64,000 bases of DNA, from the NCBI RefSeq assembly GCF_028502605.1, contig NC_079236.1, positions 620,001 to 684,000 of the forward strand, read 5' to 3'. A model generated the notes under the pieces. It ran no database searches, was not told the origin of the DNA, and saw nothing but the letters and a program-made list of their open reading frames with translations. Positions 11,973-22,755 of this stretch are shown one piece after another (the first letter of the stretch is position 1; each line of letters starts with the position of its first letter). The position numbers and the translations under genes are program-made. This stretch comes from Trichoderma breve (taxonomy: Eukaryota > Ascomycota > Sordariomycetes > Hypocreales > Hypocreaceae).

Positions 11973-12480
11973 TTATGAAGCGTCTCTGGTTTTCTTCTGG
12001 CTCATATAAACCTTTTTGCAAAAGAATGCTCTAAAATCCTCTGTACAGTAGAATATATCATGTTGGCTCAAAGATGTGGGATCCTCGGACCGTAGCTCAC
12101 TCCTACATCGCCCATCACCCATCTCCACCCCCTGAGCAAAATTTTCAATCCTCCAAAGCAAGGGAAAAGTACGAAAAAGAGTCATCTGCTCACGTTTAGG
12201 CATCAATGAGCATGCGTCCATGCGCGAATCGCCTTTCCGGATGGCCTCTTTTACAGGACTAAGCCAAGCCCCCCTGAACTGCGACTCATTCACCATGCGG
12301 ATATACGCAACCTCATTGGATAGCCAGCAACAAGCATAGAAGCATGCTCCCTGCGTGGTGTTACTCGCACCAATGTCCCTACGGTGTCAACAGGCTAAAG
12401 GCGGAGATGAGGTCCGGTATGTGGCATGTGAAAACAACACCAGTCTGCCTATCAACAGCTAGGGGAGGCGGCGTCTTGAA
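11973..12480 (-). pseudogene. possible broken gene of unknown function
   Basis: On the minus strand two open stretches look protein-like and abut with a frame change. One begins at the ATG near 12494 (MPHWPFKTPPPL...) and stays open to a stop near 12378. The other, one frame over, runs from about 12375 (DIGASNTTQGACF...) through the ATG at 12296 to a stop at 11973, about 130 codons. The join could be a frameshift, or an undetected intron using TAG at the junction. Composition (Cys, Trp, Leu and Arg mix) looks natural, but I recognise no family and cannot place a start. It may equally be chance. Confidence 0.22.
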
Positions 12481-12850
12481 TGGCCAGTGGGGCATGAGCG
12501 ATCCAGGTATAGAAAAAAGGCAGCAAACCAAAAGATATGTCAGACTTTCGATAATGAAATCTCTGTAGTTGAATGGCTGTACGTCTCACTTGGTTGTCTT
12601 CGGGTACGTCTGTCCCCGAGTCCGCGTGTCACTCTCGCCTCAACCATCTCCACATCGACTGGCCAGTCTAACCTTCTTGATTTCATATGAATTAATTCCT
12701 CCTCGGTAAGGGAAGAGATAGCAAAGTTTACAGGATATCCAATTGTAACGTCCTTTCGGCAAGAACACCGGTGGCGGTGACCGGGCCGGCGTTCCATGGC
12801 CAAGAGGGAACGAAAGTGCAGGGCCAATGAATAGCGTTATTTCGTATGGA

Positions 12851-15800
12851 CGGTGTCCGTTATTTATCCCGTACAAATAAATTCCTATTCACCATCCATT
12901 ATTCCATATATGCCCATGTTATGATAACAATATACGAAATAGCAAACGCTCTTAGCCAGACTTATACGTCGAGTATAAATTTCAAGAATAGCCTGAAACA
13001 CACTTTCCAAAAGTCGATTGAGCTTGTGACATCTGCCGGGAAAGCCATATATAAACATCTGAAGCTGGACGGCCTCAGCCACCGACCATCCTACATACCA
13101 CGGCGTACTCCGAGCACAATCCATGTGCTTTGTAAATTCAAACTTGAAGCCGCCGCTGCTCTGCCTCATCTTAGGTAATCGCACGGCCCCATTTACAACC
13201 CGGAAAAAACAGCCCGGCATAAAAGTTTTCCCATTTGCGGCCAAGCTTGCAACAGGAGCATTACCTCCGGCGCCTAGAGCTTCGATGTTGAGCCATTCAC
13301 CGCCAACACCAAAAAGTCTCCGCTCTCTTAAATTGGTATGTAGAACGAGCAGAAAATTTTGTCTTCCGCAAACCTGCTAGCAATAAGACGAAGCTTATTT
13401 GGACTGTTACCGAGGCGGAATTGTCGATCCTGATTTGGCGGGTTGTCGTCAGTCCAACGCAAGCCGCTCAGCGGTGGCGTGACAGAATCAAGGCGACAAA
13501 CGACGACAGCTGTGGCGACAGTGTGTAAAATGTCTTCGATAGCCCCCCCGGATGGTGGCAAGTTGAACACATCAGCCACAGCCGCCACTGTCGATCACCA
13601 CGCGAGGCTGCCCTTGGGGAAATCGAGTGGCTCGTGATAGCATCTCATTGGCTGGGCGGGAACAAGTGCCGTAGCTTAGGCGAAGAATATTGGATGGCAA
13701 ATCTCAAAGGCCGTTGAGATTGTGAGGCGCGAGATGATGAACGTAGAAGATTGGATCAAAATCGCCCGTAGATCTGTTCCGCAATCAATTTGGCGCGTGG
13801 TTTGCCAATTCGAGCAGCTCCAGACCACAGTGAAAGGGCCGAGAGCTTGGACTATCCTTGACCGGCTTGTCTGATTGGCTCTGAGAGGCTCCATTCAACG
13901 CAACGCCCTTTGTTGAGACCATTGCTAGGGTCATGGCGGCATTCGCACGTTCAAGGTGGCTAAGATCATTCGTAACGAGCCGTAATAAATTGAGCTAACA
14001 TGTAAGTCGTATGCCGTACCGAAGAACCGGAACAATAGCGTCGCTGACCCCATTGCACGGAATTGGGAACAGGCACGCCGAGACTCCGCTGTTACTGAAG
14101 TCCCTGAACAGAATAGTGGAGGATGTGCTTTCCGCCTCGCCGCCACACGTGGCCGGCTTGTGCCCAACGCTCCGTGTACACATTGATAGAACCAGGGGAA
14201 ATTCGCCGCCCAGAACCTAGAATTGCTGTTTTCAGCGTCTTGCTGGCGTCATCTCGCCTCATGGGTGGCATCAGCCAAGCAATATTGGCACATGATTCTG
14301 TTGTACCTGTTGGGATAAGAACTGCGGAAGTGAGATCAGTTTGTCTCATAGGATTCTTCCCACTGCTTATCATCCGTCCGAGCCGCTGTCACAGTAAATA
14401 CGAGTAGTTGTACTTCCCCGCTGCTGTGGCTGAAGCATGTGAACCTGTCAACAGACTAGCTTTGTGCCTACCATCTCATCCTGCCAAACACCATGTAGAT
14501 GATCGTCTTGTATATAGACCAATTAAACTTGTTATAGCCCCCATTTTAAGAGAGAGATCATCCTCGAAATGGAGAGTTAGGTCAGGGAACGCCTCAGCAG
14601 CAGGTACTTAGTAGAAGTTGATTCGTCAGCCACCAACCGTGGTAATAATGGCGATAGTATGCCGTCACGTCCAATGAGACAAACTACTTCACCGGTCATC
14701 AAAAGTGCTGGTCGGTGAAACAATCAGAAACTGAAAGCCTCGGCGCCTTTTTGCCTTAGCCACGAGATCAAGGTCGGTTCAAAAGCTGGCAGCTTTTCAA
14801 ATGGCCCCCAAGCGGCCCGCGGCAGTGTACCAGTTACGGTGATATAACTCTACAACGCCACCCTGTGGCGCCCTGGAATTCCAGATGCCGTGTGGAGCTT
14901 GTCTGGGTCGGTCTCCCGATGTCAAAGGACACAGGGTAGCTTGGTAGCTACATCTCCGATCCCCAACGGGTCTTGCAAAGCCTGTACGTTCCTCGGAGAG
15001 CCCCCCGAGACCCAATCACAACCAGGAGGGCGCCTGGGCCATCTGGGCGCCTCATTCACACCCCTTCAAGTCCTGTCCCGATACTAGCTGCGGGTAAACG
15101 CCATGGGTGACAGAAAAAAAAGCCAATAGTATCAATAGGAGGCAAAGCCGAAACCTTGATCTACAAGGCAGGCCCTGGGACTGCAGGGTCCAAGGCGAAT
15201 TTCAGCCACGGGACCTCCTACGCCAAGTTCAACCCGTCCGTGTGGGCAGCAGATTTCAGGCAAGCCAAGCAGCGGGCCCCCGAGCTGGGCCTTTCCCGCA
15301 GACTTCAGTAAACACAGGTGAGATGGACGAAAAGTTCCTGAAGGTAATTCTAGAAAAAGCGGACCGTCCTTGGGGCTCGCCTCGGTTTTGTAAGCGCGGC
15401 CTGCTGCCTCAGCCTATCACGTTCAGCTGGAGCATTTGCTCCGGAGCTTTCTGTTGCTGTGCCCAATTCGCATCGGATCACACATTGCTCAAGCCAGTAC
15501 AAAGAAATGCGGTGGTGCACGCGATTTTATCTGTCAAAATGGCTCTCCTTCGCTGTTACAATTGCCTGTCTCACACAGGCCAATTGTGTGCCATCTGGCA
15601 GTAAATCCCTGAAGCAGCCACCGAAAGTAGGCCGCTATAAACCCGCCTGTCCACTCCCCCCCAGTCCGCTGTGGCTAGGAACCGGGCAGTGGCAACGGTT
15701 GGTAGCTGTCTCCATTCGGATAGGAGCCTCCCTCCTGCCTGAAGCCACATCTTGTGTTGTTGATCTTCCTTAATACTTCAGGTCCAGCCACCTTCTTGGG

Positions 15801-16003
15801 GAGGCTGTTTGCTCGATAGCAGGTCCAGCTTCGAGCTGTATTCGCGGTAATACATCTTGCAACTTTCGTCGGGCACTTTCAGAAGCAAAGATCCAGGATC
15901 GTCTCTCTCATGTTGTCATCACAAGGACGTCGTCGCCCTACCCCTGACCACCACTGGATATCCGTCGTCAAGAGTGCTTGACGGGCTATTCTACTCCAGA
16001 TAA
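12851..16003. other. gene-poor stretch, no supported gene
   Basis: About 3.1 kb. ORFs (for example 12885-13244 minus, 119 codons; 15107-15604 plus, 165 codons) lack motifs and supporting splice sites. The part from about 14650 to 15800 is GC-richer and contains a 7-bp-arm dyad at 14781-14797. A TATA-like CTATAAA occurs near 15635, with a CT-rich run before the small gene at 16004, which may be that gene's promoter region. Confidence 0.45.
14781..14797. repeat. perfect inverted repeat AAAAGCT-GGC-AGCTTTT
   Basis: Seven-base arms around GGC. There is no T run after the stem to suggest a polymerase III terminator, and no adjacent gene end. It may be a protein-binding dyad or chance. Confidence 0.3.
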
Positions 16004-16201
16004 ATGTGCACGGCGCATATGGCTGAATGCCCAGTTTGCGGGAAAGAATATCTCATCTTTGTTGCTCTTTGTCCGGATTCCCGGCCGCCTTCAAGCGACT
16101 GCCCTCAGGGGGTAACGATCATATACGATGAAATGCGTGAAGGCGCATGTCCGAGTCCCGTCTGTCCAAACAGCCTAAGAGGCGGCTGTCAAGTAATGTA
16201 A
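16004..16201 (+). CDS. small cysteine-rich protein, unknown function
   Basis: A 65-residue frame with eight cysteines (about residues 2, 9, 12, 23, 33, 49, 54 and 62), including CPVCGKEY at 9-16 and CPSPVCPNS at 49-57. The spacing (CxxC, then CP, CP, CxxxxC) resembles small fungal zinc-ribbon-like or Cys-knot orphans; family recall is weak. There is no signal peptide, so a cytosolic Zn-binding protein is more likely than a secreted effector (inference). The sequence CAAGTAATG near the stop could be a splice donor, so the C-terminus is uncertain. It lies tail-to-tail with the epimerase gene, whose stop is at 16331. Confidence 0.42.
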   Translation: MCTAHMAECPVCGKEYLIFVALCPDSRPPSSDCPQGVTIIYDEMREGACPSPVCPNSLRGGCQVM

Positions 16202-16330
16202 CGACTACCAACCACAATTACAAACAGGGAGAGACTGCCAGGTGCAGCCGACACAAAACAAGATACAGAAAGCCACGACAAGGACGGCACACGCGGAACG
16301 CTTTGGAATTTGACTAACCCCTGGATGAAA

Positions 16331-17676
16331 TCAGAGCTTCTGCTCGGACGGTCCTATCTCGACAACTTGGTCAATACCTTGGTAGGGAGGGACGTCGAAG
16401 TTATACTTTTTGGCAATAGATGGAGACACGAATCTGTCACACTTCTCGTCAGTTGTCCGGCTTTGACGAAGATGGCTCACGCATGAAGCAGGAGGTACGT
16501 ACCGTCCGCCAACAAAATGCCGGCCAGTAAAATGATTGACCAATGGTTTAGGGGCCGTAAGGCTAACAAGAGCCGTGGGCATAAAAGAGCTACCTAATCC
16601 CGTCTTAGGAGGGCCGTTTTCGATATCCCACGACGACGGTGCATCCACTGAGGTGACGGGTATTTTGGTCTCCTGGAGAGATTTGATTACATCCGGAAAT
16701 GGCTCCCGAACTTCGCCTGAAAAGCTAAATCCTAGAGCAAGTGTCAGCCATCGAGGAACTTGTTTGGATGAGCGAGGTACGAGGCACAAACCAAATATCG
16801 CATCTACTATGTGGTCTGTCGATTTCATGGCGGTTGGGAAATCATCAACGAACGGAACATCGAGATCTTCGAGTTGTTTGGCCAGTCGCTACGAGCCATG
16901 GTTAAAAAAGAAATCCTCCAGACATTCAGAGAAGGAACTCTAGGAGTTGAAATTTTCAGAGAGAGGGAGGACAGAGAGAGATGAATCAGGGTGGAGGACA
17001 AGTGAACCATCGACAATTTTTGATGGACGACACATTTCGAATATCAAAAAGAAAGCATTCTCCAGCAATGTCTCTTTCTTGTGAGCCCAAAGAAGATGCC
17101 CAGAAGCACAAGTTGATGAGAAAAATAAATGCCGAAAATCGCTTGTCGTCGCATATTCACCGGTTTACAAGTGTGGCCGTTGCTGAGAAAAACTGAGAAT
17201 GTCGACTCACCTGATAAAGTTCATTCTTGCTTCTCTTGGGGTAAAAGATTGTTGGCCTGTAACCATAGTAGAATAGATGCCGTGCGGCAACCAGGCCATC
17301 GCCGCCTAGGGATTGCGGGTCAGATGCTTGCAGTCTGGAAGAACAGGATATAGGCATGGGAATTACCATTATTTCCAGGCCCACAGGCCACAAGGATTCT
17401 TGGGCCTTTCTCCAAGGGCTGGACACGATAGACTAGCGACGGCCTCTTTAGTATCGGGCAGTCAAATTCTGTAGCCTCCCACCAGGTGAGTGTGCTGACC
17501 TGCTTGTGACACTGCCAGTCCGGCAAGCTCCATGAGTTGGTCAATGGAAAAGGCGCCAGTGCTCATAAGCTCCTGGTCCAGAGCCGCTGCAGCCTTTGCG
17601 CCGAGAGTCTGCACAACAAGGTTAGCGCTGTAAGATTCAGCCACAAGACGGAGTGCGAGAGTACCTTGATAGCCAT
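16331..17676 (-). CDS. NNR1: NAD(P)H-hydrate epimerase (YjeF_N / AI-BP family)
   Basis: Epimerises R- and S-forms of damaged NAD(P)HX so that the dehydratase can repair it; the family works in cytosol and mitochondria. Seven exons on the minus strand (17665-17676, 17500-17608, 17367-17432, 17211-17305, 16792-16888, 16503-16731, 16331-16433) sum to 711 nt, 236 residues, matching fungal orthologs. Seen: [15 protein letters not shown] at the N-terminus, [14 protein letters not shown], the nucleotide-binding loop [34 protein letters not shown], and [13 protein letters not shown] (usual form VDxPSGWD). Exon 1 is only 12 nt. The fourth intron is 322 nt, long for this window. Divergent from the mitochondrial bS16m gene 348 bp away. 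Confidence 0.95.
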
Positions 17677-18024
17677 TGTGAGTTGTGCAGAAGAGAATGT
17701 CGAGATGTTCTCCAAAGTGTAGAGTTTGAACCAGAAGTCAATTGAGGATGCGAACAAGGACAAAAACCTGCGATGGAGGCTTCCAGGATGTCATGATGTC
17801 GTTGGAGATTAGCGACTGCCGTTTATAACACCAGCGTGATGTCAGCGGTCCTAGGTCCTGATCCACTGGCTCTGATTGGCAGGGACGGCGAAACTGCGGC
17901 TCCGGTCCAAAATATTCTAGTCAAGTCCAAAACACCACTACCGACCAATCTTTCGAAGCCAATCGCATTTTATCAGACTTCGCTCTCCTCCATTTACGCC
18001 GAACCTCCAACCTCGCCATACGCC
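17677..18024. promoter_or_regulatory. shared divergent promoter of epimerase and bS16m genes
   Basis: The 348 bp between two opposed start codons must contain both promoters and both 5' leaders. It has CCAAT-like CCAAT at about 17942-17946 and TTGG-containing stretches. No TATA box is obvious. No uORF of note was seen. Confidence 0.5.
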
Positions 18025-18465
18025 ATGGTCGTTAAAATCCGTCTCGCCCGATTTGGGCGCCGAAACTCTCCCTTCTACAACATCGTTGTAGCTCATGCTC
18101 GGTGCGTACGCAGCCAATTGAATTGGAAAAACCCCCCACCTTGCGTGCATCAGTTCATGTCCGCAATTGACTGACACTCCTTTCTTAAACTCTTTAGCAC
18201 TGCGCGCAACTCTCGTCCTCTCGAAGTCATTGGCACATACGACCCTATCCCAAAGCCCGATCCTTACGACAACTCTGGCAAGCTGCACAAGGACATCAAG
18301 CTTGACTCCCAGCGCGCACGGTACTGGATTGGTGTCGGCGCTCAACCCACCGACACGGCATGGCGACTGCTGTCCATGGTTGGCATCTTGCCAAAGCGGA
18401 ACTTTGCTCCAAAGGCAGACGAGTCCAAGGGCAGCGTCAACGCGGGCGATGTGAGGATTCGATAA
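18025..18465 (+). CDS. MRPS16: mitochondrial ribosomal protein bS16m
   Basis: Small-subunit mitoribosomal protein of the bacterial S16 family. Exons 18025-18101 and 18198-18465 (intron 96 nt) give 114 residues. Seen: the family N-terminus [20 protein letters not shown], then [14 protein letters not shown], and [20 protein letters not shown], all hallmark S16 segments; the basic N-terminus can double as a mitochondrial targeting signal. Arg26 is split by the intron (CG/C), fixing the junction. Length fits. Tail-to-tail with the transporter gene about 1.1 kb away. Confidence 0.96.
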
Positions 18466-18714
18466 AAGATTTGTGAGGGCCAAAGGAAAATGTGAAAATT
18501 GGGGTGCAGATGATTGTATGATATGTGTTTTGGGCATTTCAACGGCGTTAGTATGGTTTTGATATAGAGGGGCGAATACCACATAAAGCTCGTTTCAATT
18601 ATATGAAGGTGGCTCAAATCTCATCTTACTTGAACATGGGAGAGTGGCATGTGCGCCTACTTCATGCAGGATATGAAGGAATTTGCCTGAGAAGTGATTT
18701 TCATACAATAGGTT

Positions 18715-19150
18715 ATGAGCACGGCTGAGTCGACAACGTCACAACGACAACACAAACAACGTGAAGTTAATCCACTCGGTCGGATAGATCAACCTCGCAA
18801 GAGTCATGATAAACAACATATTCGCTTTCAAGCTCAACCCCTCAAGCCTCCTCCCAGCGACATCGTCAAGCTGGTGACAACCGCATCATCAGCATATCAG
18901 ATACGGGCAGCTCTGCAAGGCCGTTTTAACCTTGACACGGCACATTCAACAATACAACAGTTCCGACAACTAACGTCAATAAGATGAAACGAGTCACAGG
19001 GTCTCATACAACATCTCAATGCCTTTCATCAGGCGTGGACTAGCCATGAACGGTGCTATAAGACGTTCAACCACCAGTTGGTCACCAATTAAGACGCACC
19101 TCATGCATCACCCCCATGGCCGATCGACCTTCCAAAAAGTCATCATAGAT
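18715..19150 (+). pseudogene. decayed retrotransposon gag-like fragment
   Basis: One reading frame stays protein-like from the ATG at 18715 past three stops (TGA at 18985-18987, TAA near 19090, TAG near 19148). Between the first two stops it reads NESQGLIQHLNAFHQAW... and after the second DAPHASPPWPIDLPKK. The order of a QFRQLTSIR-type helix, an NES...L..FHQAW segment and a spacer resembles the central part of fungal LTR-retrotransposon gag proteins (UBN2-like). TGG-to-TGA and CAA-to-TAA, both C:G-to-T:A changes as expected of repeat-induced point mutation, would explain the first two stops. No LTR, reverse transcriptase or integrase is visible, so only a fragment survives. The family call is by resemblance. 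Confidence 0.35.
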
Positions 19151-19220
19151 GCTGGCTGTTGTAATTTTGTTTATATACCACGCTACTAGTAGTAATCATA
19201 TCATTCTAAGGATATCCATC

Positions 19221-19243
19221 TCCCTCCCTCCCTCCCTCCCTCT
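19221..19243. repeat. (CCCT)n microsatellite
   Basis: Five to six perfect CCCT units flanked by CT-rich sequence in the convergent intergenic region. Confidence 0.9.
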
Positions 19244-19582
19244 CTTTAGTGATTCATGCCACGGGATATTTCCACACCCCGCAGAGATGTATAGCGCTGT
19301 GGTATCATGAATTCCGTGCCTCACAAAATTGTGGCTATACAACTCGCTGCAGGGCTATTCTTCAAACGGCATCTCTCGTCATCAGTACACCCACGTTTCC
19401 AAAAAGAAAAGAAAAAAAATAAGAAATCAACGCCATAAATCGCCGTTGTCTAAACTCCAGGCATATCAACAAGTTCTGTGGTATGATTTGTAAGATCAAA
19501 AAAACGCCTCTTCAAAGAAAGACTGAATGGCACTCTTTCTGTTGGTGTTTCGGAAAAAAGACAACAATCCGTCAATTGATGT

Positions 19583-21423
19583 TCAGTGGGCGGCCGTAAT
19601 GAAGAAAATGTTCATGACCAAGCAGACCACCATCACGACCATTCCGTATATCGCTAGGGCTAGAGCCATCTTTCGTAAAAGACCGTTGTCGACATGCTCC
19701 AAATCCCATCGCCATTTTCGACGCCACCGCAATCCATTTCCGCTTCGACCGCTGGCGACGCTGGCTGCACTGCGAATGCTGTGGGTGCTCTGGGCAAGCG
19801 CCCCAGTATCCTCGACATCAGAATCGTCAGAGCCATCCATGTCGTCGTCCTCTTTGGCCAGGCGCTGATGGTGGATGCTTTCGGGATCGCTGATTTTGTA
19901 ATAGAACAGGCCAGGTAGAATAAAGCTAATGGATGTAGATCCCGTGCTCCCAACGAAGGCAAGAACACGGTCAAGGCTGCTGACTGAGAGAGCGGTGATG
20001 TAAGCTAGAGTGAGAATGATCGTAGTAAGGAGGGCAAATCTGAGATCAGACATTGGCGCAGTGCTGCCGTGGTCTCCACGTTGAGCCGGTGCTGAGTTCA
20101 GCAAGGGGGAACCAGCACGGCCGCCGCTTGAGTTGCCCCTGTTGGGTCGCCAATTGAAGACGGCATCAAGAGAAGCACGACAAGGATGGACCTGTAGAGG
20201 AATAGAAAATAGGACGAGCACAACGATGGCCGCCTTGCCAATTGTAGAGGCGACTCCGGTGGGGTCTAAAGGGCACCAGGTTAGTACGGAGCGTTCATTA
20301 TATTTTTATAATCCCAGGGGTTTCTTACACATGGACACAATGTTTCCAACGATAGCATTACCAAAAGTGATGTACCCAGTAATGGCCACCAAGACATAGA
20401 TAGATGCTGCAGACCCAATGCTGGATCCAACAACTCGCACAATGCTGGGTGGGGAGTTGTCCTTGATTTCGTTGATAATGGAGAACATCTAAGAAGAGTA
20501 AGCGGCATGAACAGCAGCCGAGAATGAGAATGAGAACGTACGTTCTGGTGGCAAGTGTAAGCGAAAACAACCACCGGCAGTGCGCTAAGGGTCTCGACAG
20601 CTCCAGCCCATTGGATGACTCGAATGTTGCTTGGGTCGGCATGGGGGTCGACAGAGAAGTGATAGATGACGAGGATGATGAGATACCCGATAGATACCAA
20701 AGCAACGATGCTAGTATACTTGAGTGAGTCGAGTCGCTTCAAAAAGCTCAGAGGAATAACCAGGAGCATAAAAGCAGTGATCCAAAAATGCCGGTCTACC
20801 AGATAGGGAATCTTGTCCGCGTTGCCGTTGAAGCCCAAGGCAACTCCAGGCATAAGGTCGCCAATGATGATCATGTATGACACTCCAACGCCGAAGCATT
20901 TAATAGCGATAGCCGCGTCAAAGATGACGGACGCATTTGGGTATGTCATCTGGGACAGGGCGAAAAAGGACGACGTTCCGCGGTCGAGATAACGTGCGCA
21001 TCGGGACTGGAGGTAGAGACCAAACGCAGAGGTGCATCCAGACCAGAGGATAAGAAGAGTTCCTAGCATAATTCCCATGTGCGATAAAACTGAAGGCATG
21101 GCAAGCGTGCCGGCTCCAACAACTGCGTAACCAGGTTAGTAGCGTTTCGACGGTGTAGAAATCGAAGGTAGGGGTCGCGAACTTGTATTCAGCAGGTTGA
21201 CGATGCTACTAAACATAGAGGCCTGCCCGCCATGGCCGTCTTTACCGGCTCGGCGTCGTGATCTATAAACCGGAAGAGAGAAGTCAGTCGATCGGTCGGT
21301 CGGTCGGTCGGTCACTCCAATGCGAACAGTCAAAGTCCTCAGACTCGCCTCGACTCACCTTGACATGCTGCTGGAGCCCCCAGGAGAGGCTACCCTATCT
21401 GAGATGGATTGGTAGTTCGTCAT
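19583..21423 (-). CDS. vacuolar amino-acid transporter, AVT / AAAP family
   Basis: Multi-pass proton-coupled amino-acid carrier of the AAAP superfamily; yeast relatives of this type (Avt5/6/7) sit in the vacuole membrane. Five exons on the minus strand (21359-21423, 21183-21262, 20542-21122, 20329-20488, 19583-20265) sum to 1569 nt, 522 residues. Seen: the family entry motif SSIVNLLNTIVGAGTLAMP rebuilt across intron 2, about ten to eleven membrane segments, and VVVFAYTCHQNMFSIINEI. Two hydrophilic insertions are present, one Ser/Gly/Pro-rich (after the CRASLDAVFNWRP segment) and one acidic (EDDDMDGSDDSDVED) in the last third. The C-terminus ends in a membrane helix. Intron 1 holds a (CGGT)5 repeat. 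Which AVT subtype it is cannot be settled. Confidence 0.93.
21293..21313. repeat. (CGGT)5 tetranucleotide repeat in intron 1 of transporter gene
   Basis: Five perfect CGGT units inside the first intron (21263-21358) of the AVT-type gene. Expected to vary in length between strains; no coding effect. Confidence 0.85.
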
Positions 21424-22755
21424 AGCCGGTCCCAATACGGCTTGCTCAGCGGGCAGACGCGCCGCCCAACGGTCCTAGTGTCGCAACCCTCCTGCTGGTA
21501 CTCAGCCGGAAGTTGGTCGAGTGACCAGTTGTCGGTGCCAATCTCCGGGTATCGCAGAGGGTAGCCGTCGTGCGACACTCGATAGAGGCGATCTGAAGGG
21601 TGACGATGCGTGTCTGCGGTAATAGCGAGCGTCGGAGGGATGATGGCGAACGAGCGGCGGCTGGCTGCCAGATGAGGTGAGGTTGAAGATTGTGATGACC
21701 GCTGCCAAATTGCCCTGGCCGGGGGGGTTTCTTACTAGCCAGCGCCCTACAGAAAGCGCTGCGCTGGCCTGGCGTCTCCGACAGTGACTGCATTTCACAG
21801 CGGGGGGGCGTCTCCGGACCCAAACGGCCGGCATCCGCAACCAATCACGAGGCATGGGGCACATGGCCACATCTTATCGCGATTGCGCCACTCCGTATTC
21901 TTTCCGATGCATCTGCCACCGAAAACAACAGAAGGGTAGATACAGTGAAAGTCAAATATATACAGTATTTGTATTTCATTTTCGTTGTCATTGCTCCATG
22001 GCCTCGTATTGACGACCTTGCCCATGCTGTGCCTTGTGTTACAAGCAGGGAGGTTCCCGCTAAAGGACCAGTCCAGGCACGGATGCAACTGTACTCAGTG
22101 CTAGCCTTGTGGTTGGTTGGTTCAAAGCCACCGATTCGGGACGCAACGCATTGATGGGACGGATAGAGCAGCGGTGCCTGATGGATGTTTTGCAGACAGG
22201 CTTCTTCGCGGCGATCCATACTCTCTACGTCGTAGTATTTGTTTCAATGAAGCACTTTGCACACATTAGCCCTCCAATTTGATGTGGCGGTCTCTCGGTA
22301 GAAACAGGGCGTCTAAGAGGCACGTGTCCGTGCTGTAATACAACTGCGGCTTGGCGATATGTCTAGAATGTTACCTAGAAGCATTCACAGCGTAGGTAGA
22401 GACTGATTCGTAGCTTGAGGACTTCTGTACTCTTACAATAATCCTAATTAATACTGTGGCAGCCTCATTTACATATTAATTACCTGTGAATAGCTGATGG
22501 TGCAGTAGATGTGCGTGTCATTGATACCGCCACTAACATTCAAGAGCTTGCAGCAGGTGCGCTCAAAAATCCAGCGAATCACAGCACACTGCGCTAGCCC
22601 ACCAACGCAGATGGAGCTTCACTCCGACAGCTACTCCAAAGCGTCATAGTGCAACCAGCTTCCCATTCTTCACTCAACCGCATCGCGCAAACCACAGAGC
22701 AAACACCCTCATTTGTCGCCTCGAGCTCACAGGCCGCTGCCTGTCAATACGCAAA
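21424..22755. promoter_or_regulatory. divergent intergenic region between transporter and RO-10 genes
   Basis: About 1.3 kb between opposed start codons. The half near the transporter (to about 21870) is GC-rich and open in several minus-strand frames that show no family motif; the middle (22180-22560) is AT-rich. It must contain both promoters. No RNA gene was seen. Confidence 0.5.

Larger units (their letters stand above)
18466..19582. other. convergent intergenic region with gag-like relic and simple repeat
   Basis: Lies between two 3' ends, so it should hold two terminators/poly(A) signals. Its middle contains a decayed gag-like frame (18715-19150, listed separately) and a CCCT microsatellite (19221-19243). 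Confidence 0.6.

Noticed and set aside
15107..15604. 165-codon plus-strand frame
   Set aside because: No motif, no splice support, atypical Arg/Gln/Cys mix; kept only as part of the intergenic description.
17938..18582. 214-codon minus-strand frame over the bS16m gene
   Set aside because: It is antisense to clear S16 exons and spans their intron; no family resemblance.
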